Source: Pseudomonas bananamidigenes
GTDB taxonomy: Bacteria; Pseudomonadota; Gammaproteobacteria; Pseudomonadales; Pseudomonadaceae
Assembly: GCF_001679645.1 (NCBI RefSeq)
Contig: NZ_LRUN01000071.1
Location: forward strand, 1-35,714
Length of the DNA: 35,714 bases
Reading direction: 5' to 3'
In this document: piece by piece, positions 24,297 to 33,203 of the stretch
Layout of the letters: each line of letters begins with the position of its first letter
How positions within the stretch are numbered: position 1 is the first letter of the stretch
Made by a program: the position numbers and the translations under genes
Notes under the pieces: generated by a model
The model's database searches: none
Told to the model about the DNA's origin: nothing
Seen by the model: the letters and a program-made list of their open reading frames with translations, nothing else

Positions 24297-25421
24297 ATGA
24301 GCGCGGCCATTCAACGGCGACTGGATCTTCCAGAGCCACCCGCGCTGGCCCAGCGCACCGAACTGCATCCCGAGCTCAACCGCGCCCATGTGCGTTTCGT
24401 CGGGCTCGGCAAAACCTACGACGGCAAACAAGGCCCGGTCGCCGCCCTGCAAGGCATCGATCTGGCGATCCAGCGCGGTGAAGTGTTCGGCATCATCGGT
24501 CGCAGCGGCGCCGGCAAGTCATCGCTGATCCGCACCATCAACCGCCTCGAACAACCGACCTCGGGCCGGGTGCTGATCGATCAGGTGGACATCGGCGAGT
24601 ACGACGAGGATCGCCTCGTTGCCCTGCGTCGGCGGATCGGCATGATCTTCCAGCACTTCAACCTGATGTCGGCGAAAACGGTTTGGCAGAACGTCGAACT
24701 GCCGTTGAAGGTTGCCGGTGTTCCGAAGGAGCAACGGGAGAAGAAAGTTCGCGAACTGCTGGAGCTGGTGGGCCTGCAAGCCAAGCACAAGGCCTATCCG
24801 GCGCAACTGTCAGGCGGGCAGAAACAGCGTGTCGGCATCGCTCGCGCACTGGTACACGATCCGGACATTCTGTTGTGTGACGAAGCCACTTCGGCGCTGG
24901 ATCCGGAAACCACCCAGTCGATCCTCGGCCTGCTGCGCGAGATCAACAAACGCCTGGGTCTGACCATCGTGTTGATCACTCACGAGATGGCCGTGATCCG
25001 CGAGATCTGCGACCGCGTCGTGGTGCTGGAACATGGCCGCATCGTCGAACAGGGCCCGGTCTGGGAAGTGTTCGGCAACCCGCAACACGAAGTCAGCCAG
25101 ACCTTGCTCGCGCCGCTGCAACACGCCTTGCCCGAAGAATTGCAAAGCCGTCTGCAGGCCCGACCGCTGTCGTCCGAGGCCTCGGTGGTGCTGCGTTTGC
25201 AGTTCACCGGCAACCAACAGGACGAACCGGATCTGGCAGCGTTGTTCGCCGCCCTCGGAGGCCGGGTGAAGTTGCTGCAGGGCGGCGTGGAACGGATTCA
25301 AGGGCACGCGCTCGGGCAATTGTTGCTGGCGGTGGCTGGATCAACGTTGAACGCCGAGGAGTTGCGTCAACGCGCCGGCCAGTGGGCACAACGCACGGAG
25401 GTGCTGGGTTATGTGGTTTGA
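24297..25421 (+). CDS. metN: methionine-type ABC transporter ATP-binding protein
   Basis: ATPase of 374 residues. Walker A is GRSGAGKS, signature LSGGQKQRVGIARAL, Walker B ILLCDEATSALDPE and the H-loop ITHEMAVIREI. The C-terminal 100 residues (VVLRLQFTGNQQDEPDLAAL onward) form the NIL/ACT-like regulatory domain that senses substrate in MetN. About 35 N-terminal residues (MSAAIQRRLDLPEPP...) precede the usual start VRFVGLGKTYDG, an extension compared with E. coli MetN. The ATG at 24297 has GGGAAAG and GAGG upstream. The 3' end overlaps metI by 11 bp. Confidence 0.92.
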   Translation: MSAAIQRRLDLPEPPALAQRTELHPELNRAHVRFVGLGKTYDGKQGPVAALQGIDLAIQRGEVFGIIGRSGAGKSSLIRTINRLEQPTSGRVLIDQVDIGEYDEDRLVALRRRIGMIFQHFNLMSAKTVWQNVELPLKVAGVPKEQREKKVRELLELVGLQAKHKAYPAQLSGGQKQRVGIARALVHDPDILLCDEATSALDPETTQSILGLLREINKRLGLTIVLITHEMAVIREICDRVVVLEHGRIVEQGPVWEVFGNPQHEVSQTLLAPLQHALPEELQSRLQARPLSSEASVVLRLQFTGNQQDEPDLAALFAALGGRVKLLQGGVERIQGHALGQLLLAVAGSTLNAEELRQRAGQWAQRTEVLGYVV

Positions 25422-26055
25422 TCGCTTGCTGCAAGGCTTCATCGATACGTTTCTGATGGTCGGCGTGTCGTCGTTGATCGCATTGCTGGCAGGAATTCCG
25501 ATGGCGGTGATTCTGGTCACCAGTGACAAGGGCGGCATCTACGAAGCGCCTGTGCTGAATCGTGCGTTGGGTGCGTTCGTGAATCTGTTTCGCTCGATTC
25601 CGTTCCTGATTTTGATGGTGGCACTGATTCCGTTCACCCGGCTGATCGTCGGCACCACCTACGGCGTGTGGGCGGCGGTTGTGCCGCTGACCATCGCCGC
25701 CACGCCGTTCTTTGCGCGGATTGCCGAAGTAAGCCTGCGCGAAGTCGACCACGGCCTGATCGAAGCCGCGCAGGCCATGGGCTGCCGGCGCTGGCACATC
25801 GTCTGGCATGTGCTGTTGCCCGAGGCGCTGCCGGGGATTGTCGGCGGATTCACCATCACCCTGGTGACGATGATCAACTCGTCCGCCATGGCCGGAGCGA
25901 TCGGCGCCGGCGGCCTGGGCGACATCGCCTATCGCTACGGCTATCAGCGCTTCGACAGCCAGATCATGCTGACCGTGATCGTGCTGCTGGTGGCGCTGGT
26001 GGCGGTGATTCAACTGGGCGGTGACCGTCTGGCGCGGGGGTTGAACAAGCGCTGA
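25411..26055 (+). CDS. metI: methionine-type ABC transporter permease
   Basis: Inner-membrane permease of 214 residues with about five hydrophobic segments. MetI landmarks are FRSIPFLILMVALIPFTRLI, the coupling loop EAAQAMGCRRWHIVWHVLLPEAL and the C-terminal INSSAMAGAIGAGGLGDIAY. It starts inside metN and is the last gene of the six-gene operon. 48 bp separate it from the methyltransferase gene. Confidence 0.93.
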   Translation: MWFDRLLQGFIDTFLMVGVSSLIALLAGIPMAVILVTSDKGGIYEAPVLNRALGAFVNLFRSIPFLILMVALIPFTRLIVGTTYGVWAAVVPLTIAATPFFARIAEVSLREVDHGLIEAAQAMGCRRWHIVWHVLLPEALPGIVGGFTITLVTMINSSAMAGAIGAGGLGDIAYRYGYQRFDSQIMLTVIVLLVALVAVIQLGGDRLARGLNKR

Positions 26056-26103
26056 ATTGCATGGCGTATAGTCGGCAACATCTTTTGCCAGCGCAGTCCG
26101 ACC

Positions 26104-26730
26104 ATGAAACAGACGCCTATCGATCTGGAACAGATCACCTCCACCACCCTCGGTCACTACAACTCCGTGGCCGAGGACTTTCGTGAAGGCACCCGCGATC
26201 ATGATGTCAGCCAGAACATCGATGCCCTGCTGCGGAACATTCAGGCTGAAGCACCGTTTTCCATTCTCGATTTCGGTTGCGGGCCGGGGCGGGATCTGCA
26301 GACGTTCACCCGCATGGGGCACGTCGCAGTCGGCCTCGACGGCGCAGAAAGATTCGCGCAGATGGCGCGGGAGGACAGTGGCTGTGAGGTGTGGTGTCAG
26401 GACTTTCTGAAGCTGGACCTGCCACCGGAACGCTTCGACGGCATCTTCGCCAACGCGGTGCTGTTTCATGTGCCGCTGCAGGAGTTGCCCCGGGTTCTCA
26501 AGCAATTGCACGGGACACTGAAACCGGGCGGCGTATTGTTCAGCTCAAACCCGCGCGGGGACAACCGTGAAGGCTGGAACGGGCCGCGTTATGGCTCGTA
26601 CCATGATCTGCAGGCATGGCGCGGATTGCTGACGGCGGCAGGGTTCGTGGAGCTGGAGCATTACTACCGACCGGCAGGGCTGCCGCGGGAGCAGCAGCCG
26701 TGGCTGGCGAGTGTCTGGCGCAAGATCTGA
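26104..26730 (+). CDS. class I SAM-dependent methyltransferase
   Basis: A protein of 208 residues with motif I ILDFGCGPGRDL (54-65), the acidic motif GLDGAERF, and LFHVPLQELPRVLKQLHGTLKPGGVL typical of the Methyltransf_11/25 group. Substrate unknown. TATAGT (26067-26072) before the gene suggests its own promoter, but read-through from the met operon is possible. Its stop is 3 bp from the stop of the convergent glycosidase-like gene, with no room for a terminator. Confidence 0.85.
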   Translation: MKQTPIDLEQITSTTLGHYNSVAEDFREGTRDHDVSQNIDALLRNIQAEAPFSILDFGCGPGRDLQTFTRMGHVAVGLDGAERFAQMAREDSGCEVWCQDFLKLDLPPERFDGIFANAVLFHVPLQELPRVLKQLHGTLKPGGVLFSSNPRGDNREGWNGPRYGSYHDLQAWRGLLTAAGFVELEHYYRPAGLPREQQPWLASVWRKI

Positions 26731-26733
26731 AAC

Positions 26734-28986
26734 TCAGGGCCTCGCCTCAACCTGAAACCGGGTCGGCGCATTTCCGGGTGAACGCACCGTGAGGCTCCGC
26801 CCGGGCAGCGTCTGTCCCTGTACTTCACGCGCCTGAATATCAAAGTTGGCCAGCAATCGTGTGCCGTCTTCAAAGGATGTCTGCTGAACCAGCCGGTCCG
26901 CGCTCAACCATTCGAAACCGGTGAGCGCCTGGGTCGCCAGACGTTCATGCAGAGGCCGGAAAAACGCATCCTGACGGGCGATCTGCGGCAGTCGCTGCGC
27001 AAGCGTGTCGGCACTGAGGTGATACAGCGGTGCAACGTTGTAGAGCAACTGCGCGAGTTCGTTGTCCGCCCGTACATTGGTCAGTTTCAGACTATCGAAC
27101 AACCAGTGGTGGGACGTGATCACCGAACCATGGAACACCGCCTGATACAACGGCAAACGACTGGCCGGATCAAAGTGAATACGCCGCAACGACTCTTTGA
27201 TCGGCACAGGTTTGAAGAAAACCTCTGGCTGCTCCGGCGGATACCACTTGCCTGCAAAATACCTGGATTCGGGGTTCCTGGTCATTTCGACGTCCCCCCA
27301 ACCGATCACCGGGGTCTGCATGCCATGGGCGAACAACACGCCTTGCGCGGTCGTTGCGTTGCCGTCCTCCGAACCGGCGGGCAGTTTCAGCACTTCGCTG
27401 ATCCAGCGTGACGCGCCGATATTGCCTTCGGCATTCTGGGCCTGGGTCATCGTTGCCCCGGGACGATAGCTGTCGAACAGCATGCCGGTGGCATAGGCAT
27501 CGAGAAACCAGCTGTTGAAACCGGCGGCCTCGCGAATGGCAGCGACCCGTTGCTCGAGCAGCGGTCGCACACAACGGGGATCGCTGTAATGTCCCGATTG
27601 CTGGAAGCCGCTTTTCAGCGTTCCGTCGCTCTTCACGATCGCGCATTCAGCATGTGCCTTGTCCCCCAGGTGTGCCGTGGTCCAGTCAGGGTTCTCGCTG
27701 CGGCTCAGCGCCGTCTCGTAGGAGTCGTACGGCGCGATCAGATAACCCGCCGCTACGCCGGCCTTGATCGTCTCGGGATGCCAGAGGCCGCCCTCCCAGC
27801 CTTCACCCAATCCCAACCACAGGCGGGACAAACCGGCATTCTGTAATTGCCTGATCGTATCCAGTGACAAGGTGCTGCCCCAACGCTCGGGGGCGGGCGT
27901 CAGCGCCTCACCGAAGTCGGCTGCCACTTGCGCCCGCACATCAGCGTAACCGTTCACCAGAGCCTGCATGTCCGGCACGGCACGGGCCTGCCAGGTCTTG
28001 CGCGCCTGCGTATTCAAGGCATGGTTGAGACTGCGCAGAAGCACTTTTTTCTGATAACCGTTCAATGCCGTGCCAGCGGCAAGGATCTGCAACGCCTCAC
28101 GATCCAGTCCCGCTTTCAGCTCACTGGCCAGTGAGCCACCCCCACGCAAGGTGTCGAGCAGCACCGACCAACTGCGTACGTCCTTGGCTCCCAGCAGATC
28201 ATTACCCCACAGGTACAGATGACTGGCGCCCGACAGCCGCTTCGCCTCAGGTGTTTTTTCGAATTTGCTGTTCAAGGTTTGATGGCGACCGTTATCGATC
28301 AGCCACTGCCGGTAGCGTTTGGCCCCGGCCAACGGGTCGGCCGCCCCGAGAAACAGGGTGAATGTCATTGGCGCCGACGGATCGAGGGAGGTGAAACGAT
28401 GCCGGGCGGACAGTGCCAGAGCTTTGCCCTCGTCACTGAACAGCAGCCGATTGTTGAAGGGATTGGTCATCAGCCAGTGCAGGCTGAATCCGTCATGCTC
28501 GACACCCCAGAGCGGCAAACTCAGATCCTGAGTGGTATTGAATTCCCCCTGACTCAACAGAAAGGCCTGCCACACCGGATCGCCACGCGGCACGTAGTGC
28601 CCCTCGGCCAGAGGCCAGATCAGCGCCTTGCCCATCGCGCCGGCGGGTTGATGGAGAAATTCCAGTTCTGCCGGCTCACGCGCCGAGATCGAGAAGGACA
28701 GATCACGTTGATCGAGCGTGGCGCTGAGGGTCCAGGCCCCGTCATCCCATTGCCAGTCGATGCGGTTGTCGCGTCTGCTCAACTGACTGACTTTGTGCGG
28801 GGCAATCCCCGCCGATGCCTGCACCGTCTCGCCGCCGGCCGGGGTGACACGGACAGCCAGCGTTGCCGGATCGAGTTGCACGCGCCACAACGAGTTTTCC
28901 AATGGCGTGTCGGCCCATGACAGGGATGAAACGCACGATCCGGCAATCAGCAATAGCGCGCGCAGCCAGCAAAAAACGGTAAACAT
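26734..28986 (-). CDS. secreted glycoside-hydrolase-like protein
   Basis: A protein of 750 residues with a signal peptide (MFTVFCWLRALLLIAGSCVS, cleavage near SWA-DTP, residue 25). The N-terminal part (about 30-230) is beta-rich and mutarotase-like, the middle looks like a TIM barrel, and the C-terminal 100 residues are beta-rich again. Asp496 in NSWFLDAYATG could be a catalytic nucleophile. The plan recalls GH101-type or related unassigned glycosidases, but I cannot name the family with confidence. AAGGGA precedes the ATG and sits in a hairpin (28990-29019). It lies 90 bp downstream of the RND pump gene on the same strand. Confidence 0.65.
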   Translation of the reverse strand: MFTVFCWLRALLLIAGSCVSSLSWADTPLENSLWRVQLDPATLAVRVTPAGGETVQASAGIAPHKVSQLSRRDNRIDWQWDDGAWTLSATLDQRDLSFSISAREPAELEFLHQPAGAMGKALIWPLAEGHYVPRGDPVWQAFLLSQGEFNTTQDLSLPLWGVEHDGFSLHWLMTNPFNNRLLFSDEGKALALSARHRFTSLDPSAPMTFTLFLGAADPLAGAKRYRQWLIDNGRHQTLNSKFEKTPEAKRLSGASHLYLWGNDLLGAKDVRSWSVLLDTLRGGGSLASELKAGLDREALQILAAGTALNGYQKKVLLRSLNHALNTQARKTWQARAVPDMQALVNGYADVRAQVAADFGEALTPAPERWGSTLSLDTIRQLQNAGLSRLWLGLGEGWEGGLWHPETIKAGVAAGYLIAPYDSYETALSRSENPDWTTAHLGDKAHAECAIVKSDGTLKSGFQQSGHYSDPRCVRPLLEQRVAAIREAAGFNSWFLDAYATGMLFDSYRPGATMTQAQNAEGNIGASRWISEVLKLPAGSEDGNATTAQGVLFAHGMQTPVIGWGDVEMTRNPESRYFAGKWYPPEQPEVFFKPVPIKESLRRIHFDPASRLPLYQAVFHGSVITSHHWLFDSLKLTNVRADNELAQLLYNVAPLYHLSADTLAQRLPQIARQDAFFRPLHERLATQALTGFEWLSADRLVQQTSFEDGTRLLANFDIQAREVQGQTLPGRSLTVRSPGNAPTRFQVEARP

Positions 28987-28989
28987 CAG

Positions 28990-29019
28990 ACGTCCCTTCT
29001 CCCAAAGGATCAGGGACGT
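28990..29019 (-). promoter_or_regulatory. hairpin covering the ribosome binding site of the glycosidase-like gene
   Basis: On the minus strand ACGTCCCT (29019-29012) pairs exactly with AGGGACGT (28997-28990) over 8 bp with a 14-nt loop. The second arm contains the AGGGA ribosome site of the ATG at 28986. Folding would block translation initiation. Regulation by temperature, ligand or upstream translation is inference. Confidence 0.5.
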
Positions 29020-29076
29020 TAACTGAATACGCCGACACTGTAAGTCAGGCCCTTCGCAAATTTGTAACACGCCTGC

Positions 29077-32000
29077 TCACTGTGCCGGTGTCGAAGCATC
29101 CTTCTTCGGCTCGCGAATCTTGTACCAGGCCACATACAGCGCCGGCAGAAACAGCAGCGTCAGCAATGTCGCCACCACAATCCCGCCGATCATGGCGTAG
29201 GCCATCGGCCCCCAGAACACTTCCCGGGCGATCGGGATCATGCCCATGCTCGCCGCCGCAGCGGTCAGCAGGATCGGCCGGCGCCGGTGTTCGGTCGCTT
29301 CCACCACCGCATCCCAGGGCGAGTAGCCCTTGTGTTCGAACTCTTCGATCTGCGTCACGAGGATCACCGAGTTGCGGATGATGATGCCGATCAGCGCCAG
29401 AATCCCCAGAATCGCCACGAAGCCCATCGGCGTGCCGGTCGGCACCAGCGCCAGCACTACGCCGATCAGCCCCAACGGCGCGACGCTGGCCACCAGGAAC
29501 AGCTTCTGCACGCTGTGCAACTGGATCATCAGGAAGGTCGCCATCAGAAACAGCATCAGCGGTATGACCTTGGCGATTGGCCCCTGAGCCTTGCCGCTCT
29601 CCTCGACCGTACCGCCTGTAGCGACTTTGTAGCCTGCCGGCAGCTTCGACGCGAAAGCGTCGATGGTGGGCTTCAGGACTTTCACCAGGTCGGTCGGCTG
29701 GATCTCGTCGCGCACCGAGGCCTTGATGGTGATGGTCGGCAAACGGTCGCGACGCCATACCAGCGGCTGCTCCAGTTCATAACGCACCGTGGCGAAGGCC
29801 AGCAGCGGAATCGACGTGCCGTTGGGTGTGACGATCTGCAGGTTCTGCAGGGTTTCCGGTGTGCCCCGCTCGGAATCCACCGCCCGCCCGACCACATTGA
29901 CCAGGTAGATATCGTCGTCGACCTGGGTCAGCGGCGAGCCGCTGACGATGCTGTTCATCAGGTTGGCCACATCCTCCGACGACAGGCCGAGCTGACGCGC
30001 CTTGTCCTGGGCAATGTCGATGCGCAGGACTTTGCCGGGCTCGTTCCAGTCGTAAATGATCTCGCCGATGTGCGGGCTCTTGTCCAGTTCGGTGGCCAGG
30101 TCGATGGCATGCTTGCGCACCTGATCGATGTCCTTGCCGCTGACCCGGTACTGGATCGGACGCCCCACCGGCGGACCCATTTCCAGGGCCTGCACGTAAC
30201 TGCCGATGCCGACGAAGTCCTTGCGCAGGCGATCACGCAGACGCTGGCTCAAGGCCTCGCGGGCCTCGAAGTCCTTGCTCACGATCACCAGTTGCGCGTA
30301 GTACGGGTTCTGCAATTGCTGATCCAGCGGCAGGTAGAAACGGATCGCGCCCTGGCCGATGTAGGTGCTCCAGCGCACGATGTCCGGGTCGCCCTTGAGC
30401 GTGGCTTCCAGTTTGTCGACCGCCTTGCGGGTTTCATCGATCGAGGCGTTCTGCGGCAGGTTCAGGTCGACCAGAATCTCCGGGCGGTCGGAAGACGGGA
30501 AGAACTGGTTCTGCACGAAACGCATGCAGAACACCGCAAGCACGAAGCACAGCACGGTGATGCCGACGGCCCACCAGCGATTGCGCATGCACCACAGCAG
30601 GCCGCTGTTGAACGCCCGCCCGACGCGTCCGGGTTCAGCCTCGTGGGGCTTCACGTTGGTGCTGAGAATGTGCACGCCGATCACCGGCGCAAAGAACACC
30701 GCGACAATCCACGACACGATCATCGCCACCGCGATCACCGCAAACAGTGTGTAGGTGTACTCACCGGCGGAGCTGGCATTGAGCCCGATGGGCACGAAAC
30801 CGGCCACGGTCACTAGTGTGCCGGTGAGCATCGGAAACGCCGTGGAGGTGTAGGCGAACGTCGCCGCCTGCTCCTTGGTCTCGCCCATTTCGAGCCGCGT
30901 GACCATCATTTCCACGGTGATCATCGCGTCGTCCACCAGCAGCCCGAGGGCAATGATCAGCGCACCTAGGGAAATCCGCTGCATGGTAATGCCGCTGTAC
31001 TCCATGTACACGAACACCATCGCCAGCACCAACGGGATCGAGCACGCCACCACCAGACCGGCACGCACACCGAGGCTGATGAAGCTCACCACCAGCACGA
31101 TGATCACCGCTTCGAACAGCGCGCTGGTGAAACCACCGACGGCCTCCTCAACCACTACCGCCTGATCGGAAACGGTGTGTACGCCGACGCCTACCGGCAG
31201 ATCCGCAGTGAGTTGGTCGATACGCTCATGCAGCGCCTTGCCGAAGGCCTGGACGTTGCCGCCCTTTTGCATGGCGATCGCCAGGCCGATGGCCGGCTTG
31301 CCGTCGAAGCGGAACTCCGGAGTGGCCGGGTCGACGTAACCTCGGCTGATTTCGGCAATATCGGCCAGGCGATAGAAGCGGTCATTGAGCTTGAGATTGA
31401 CTTCGGCCAGATCTTTTTCCGAGGCGAACTGCCCAGACGTTCTCACCGAAATCCTCTCGGGGCCGGCCTCGATCACACCCGCCGGGGTCACGGCGTTCTG
31501 CGATTGCAGGCTCTGCACCACTTGCCGCTGATCGATGCCCAGCGCCGCGAGTTTACGGGTGGAGAAGTTCAGGTAGATCACTTCATCCTGCTGGCCGACC
31601 ATCTCGATCTTGCCAAGCCCCGGCACGTTGCGGATCTCGGCGCGCGCCTGTTCCACATAGTCGCGCAGCTGGCGCATGGTCAGGCCATCGGCGGTAAACG
31701 CATACACCGAGCCGAATACATCGCCGAACTCATCGTTGAATCCCGGCCCCTGAATGCCCTGGGGAAACTGGCCGCGAATGTCGTCGATCTTCTTGCGCAC
31801 CTGGTACCAGATTTCCGGGATGTCCCTGGCGCTGGTGGTGTCGCGCAGGTACACGTAGACCGTCGATTCACCGGGACGTGTGTAGCTTTTCACGTAGTCG
31901 AGCGAGTCGAGTTCTTCGAGTTTTTTCTCGATGCGGTCGGTGACCTGCTTGAGGGTTTCCTCCTGGGTCGCGCCCGGCCATCTGGTCTGGATCACCATGG

Positions 32001-32142
32001 TCTTGATGGTGAACGACGGGTCTTCCTCGCGCCCGAGGTTGAAATACGAGAACACCCCCATCAGCAACGCGACGAACATCAGATACCAGACGAACGACTG
32101 ATGCTTGAGGGCCCATTCGGAGAGATTGAAAGACCCTTTCAT
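29077..32142 (-). CDS. triC: RND efflux pump inner-membrane transporter, TriC type
   Basis: Proton-driven multidrug exporter of 1021 residues with the 12-segment RND plan. The paired aspartates of membrane segment 4 are Asp404-Asp405 (GLLVDDAMITVEMM), matching AcrB Asp407-Asp408. The sequence belongs to the branch starting MKGSFNLSEWALKHQSFVWY, as in TriC. Preceding it are two membrane fusion lipoproteins, the unusual two-adaptor arrangement of TriABC (triclosan efflux) in P. aeruginosa. No outer-membrane factor is encoded here; TriABC is known to use the unlinked OpmH. The ATG overlaps the triB stop (ATGA). Confidence 0.85.
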   Translation of the reverse strand: MKGSFNLSEWALKHQSFVWYLMFVALLMGVFSYFNLGREEDPSFTIKTMVIQTRWPGATQEETLKQVTDRIEKKLEELDSLDYVKSYTRPGESTVYVYLRDTTSARDIPEIWYQVRKKIDDIRGQFPQGIQGPGFNDEFGDVFGSVYAFTADGLTMRQLRDYVEQARAEIRNVPGLGKIEMVGQQDEVIYLNFSTRKLAALGIDQRQVVQSLQSQNAVTPAGVIEAGPERISVRTSGQFASEKDLAEVNLKLNDRFYRLADIAEISRGYVDPATPEFRFDGKPAIGLAIAMQKGGNVQAFGKALHERIDQLTADLPVGVGVHTVSDQAVVVEEAVGGFTSALFEAVIIVLVVSFISLGVRAGLVVACSIPLVLAMVFVYMEYSGITMQRISLGALIIALGLLVDDAMITVEMMVTRLEMGETKEQAATFAYTSTAFPMLTGTLVTVAGFVPIGLNASSAGEYTYTLFAVIAVAMIVSWIVAVFFAPVIGVHILSTNVKPHEAEPGRVGRAFNSGLLWCMRNRWWAVGITVLCFVLAVFCMRFVQNQFFPSSDRPEILVDLNLPQNASIDETRKAVDKLEATLKGDPDIVRWSTYIGQGAIRFYLPLDQQLQNPYYAQLVIVSKDFEAREALSQRLRDRLRKDFVGIGSYVQALEMGPPVGRPIQYRVSGKDIDQVRKHAIDLATELDKSPHIGEIIYDWNEPGKVLRIDIAQDKARQLGLSSEDVANLMNSIVSGSPLTQVDDDIYLVNVVGRAVDSERGTPETLQNLQIVTPNGTSIPLLAFATVRYELEQPLVWRRDRLPTITIKASVRDEIQPTDLVKVLKPTIDAFASKLPAGYKVATGGTVEESGKAQGPIAKVIPLMLFLMATFLMIQLHSVQKLFLVASVAPLGLIGVVLALVPTGTPMGFVAILGILALIGIIIRNSVILVTQIEEFEHKGYSPWDAVVEATEHRRRPILLTAAAASMGMIPIAREVFWGPMAYAMIGGIVVATLLTLLFLPALYVAWYKIREPKKDASTPAQ

Positions 32143-33203
32143 TGACTGTCCTCGTCGAGTTTCACGGCTTGTCCGGGTTTGAGGCTGTTGACGCCGGCGC
32201 TGACCACACGCTCGCCGGACTTGACCCCGCCGGCCAGCACCACGGTGCTGTCGGTGCGGCTGGTCACGCTGACGTCACGGGGCGCAACGGTTTTGCTTTG
32301 CGGATCGATCACCCAGATCCGCGTCTTGCCGTCGGCCTCCTGCAAGGCTGTCGCAGGCAGTTCGATGCGTGGCTTGATCGCCGAGCTGAGGGTCACGCTG
32401 ATCGCCGTGCCGAGGCGCAAGCCCGGTGGCGTGCTGGCCAGGGTCAAGCGTGCGCGGCGGGTACGGGTGGCGCTTTGCGCCTGGGGCTCGATTTCGCGGA
32501 TGACGGCGGTGGTATTGATGCTCGGATCGAGTTGCGCGGCCACCGAAAACACCACGTCTTGGGGAATCTGGTCGACCAGCGTATCGGGCAGGTCGATCAC
32601 CGCTTCCTTGATGTCCGGTTGCGCCAGCGTCACCACCTGCTGGCCGGCCGTCACCACTTGCCCGGCCTCGGCATTCCACGCGGTGACCACGGCTTTGTGG
32701 TCGGAGCGCAGTTCGGTGTAACCGAGCTGATCCTTGCTCTGGTTCACCGCCGCCCGCGCCTGATCGAGGGACGCCTGAGTGGTCTTCAGATCGGTGGTGG
32801 CGATGTCCAGTTGCGCCTGGGCGCCGACCCCGCGATCAAACAGCGCCTGCTGACGCCGGGCGTTGGCCTGGGCGTTGATCAGCTGTGCTTCGACTCTCGC
32901 CAGATCGCCCTGGGCCGAACGCAACTGGTTCTGCTGGTCGGACGGATCGAGAGTGGCGAGCAACGTGCCCTTCTCCACCTCGGCGCCCACGTCGACGTTA
33001 CGGCTGGCGATCCGGCCGCCAACACGAAACCCGGTATTGCTCTCGTAGCGCGCCTGAATGCTGCCGGCGAAACGGCCGAGATTTTCTTCGCTCAAGGCTT
33101 CGACCTTGATCGACAACACAGGCCGCACCGGCTCCGGTGGCGGCTCGCTTTTGGAACAGGCACCCAGCAGCAACCCGATGGACACCACCCACAAAGTCCT
33201 CAT
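32139..33203 (-). CDS. triB: RND periplasmic adaptor lipoprotein, TriB type
   Basis: Membrane fusion protein of 354 residues. The lipobox is LLGAC (Cys16). A barrel-sandwich/lipoyl half-motif (GRIASRNVDVGAEVEKGTLLA) precedes a coiled-coil hairpin of about residues 95-160 (QLRSAQGDLARVEAQLINAQ... QASLDQARAAVNQSKDQLGY), then the second lipoyl half and a beta-barrel. It joins the pump to an outer-membrane channel. The start overlaps the triA stop and the stop overlaps the triC start, both as ATGA. Confidence 0.85.
   Translation of the reverse strand: MRTLWVVSIGLLLGACSKSEPPPEPVRPVLSIKVEALSEENLGRFAGSIQARYESNTGFRVGGRIASRNVDVGAEVEKGTLLATLDPSDQQNQLRSAQGDLARVEAQLINAQANARRQQALFDRGVGAQAQLDIATTDLKTTQASLDQARAAVNQSKDQLGYTELRSDHKAVVTAWNAEAGQVVTAGQQVVTLAQPDIKEAVIDLPDTLVDQIPQDVVFSVAAQLDPSINTTAVIREIEPQAQSATRTRRARLTLASTPPGLRLGTAISVTLSSAIKPRIELPATALQEADGKTRIWVIDPQSKTVAPRDVSVTSRTDSTVVLAGGVKSGERVVSAGVNSLKPGQAVKLDEDSQ

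Noticed and set aside
29287..30816. Plus-strand open frame of 509 codons opposite triC
   Set aside because: His/Asp/Arg-rich antisense shadow of an RND pump gene.
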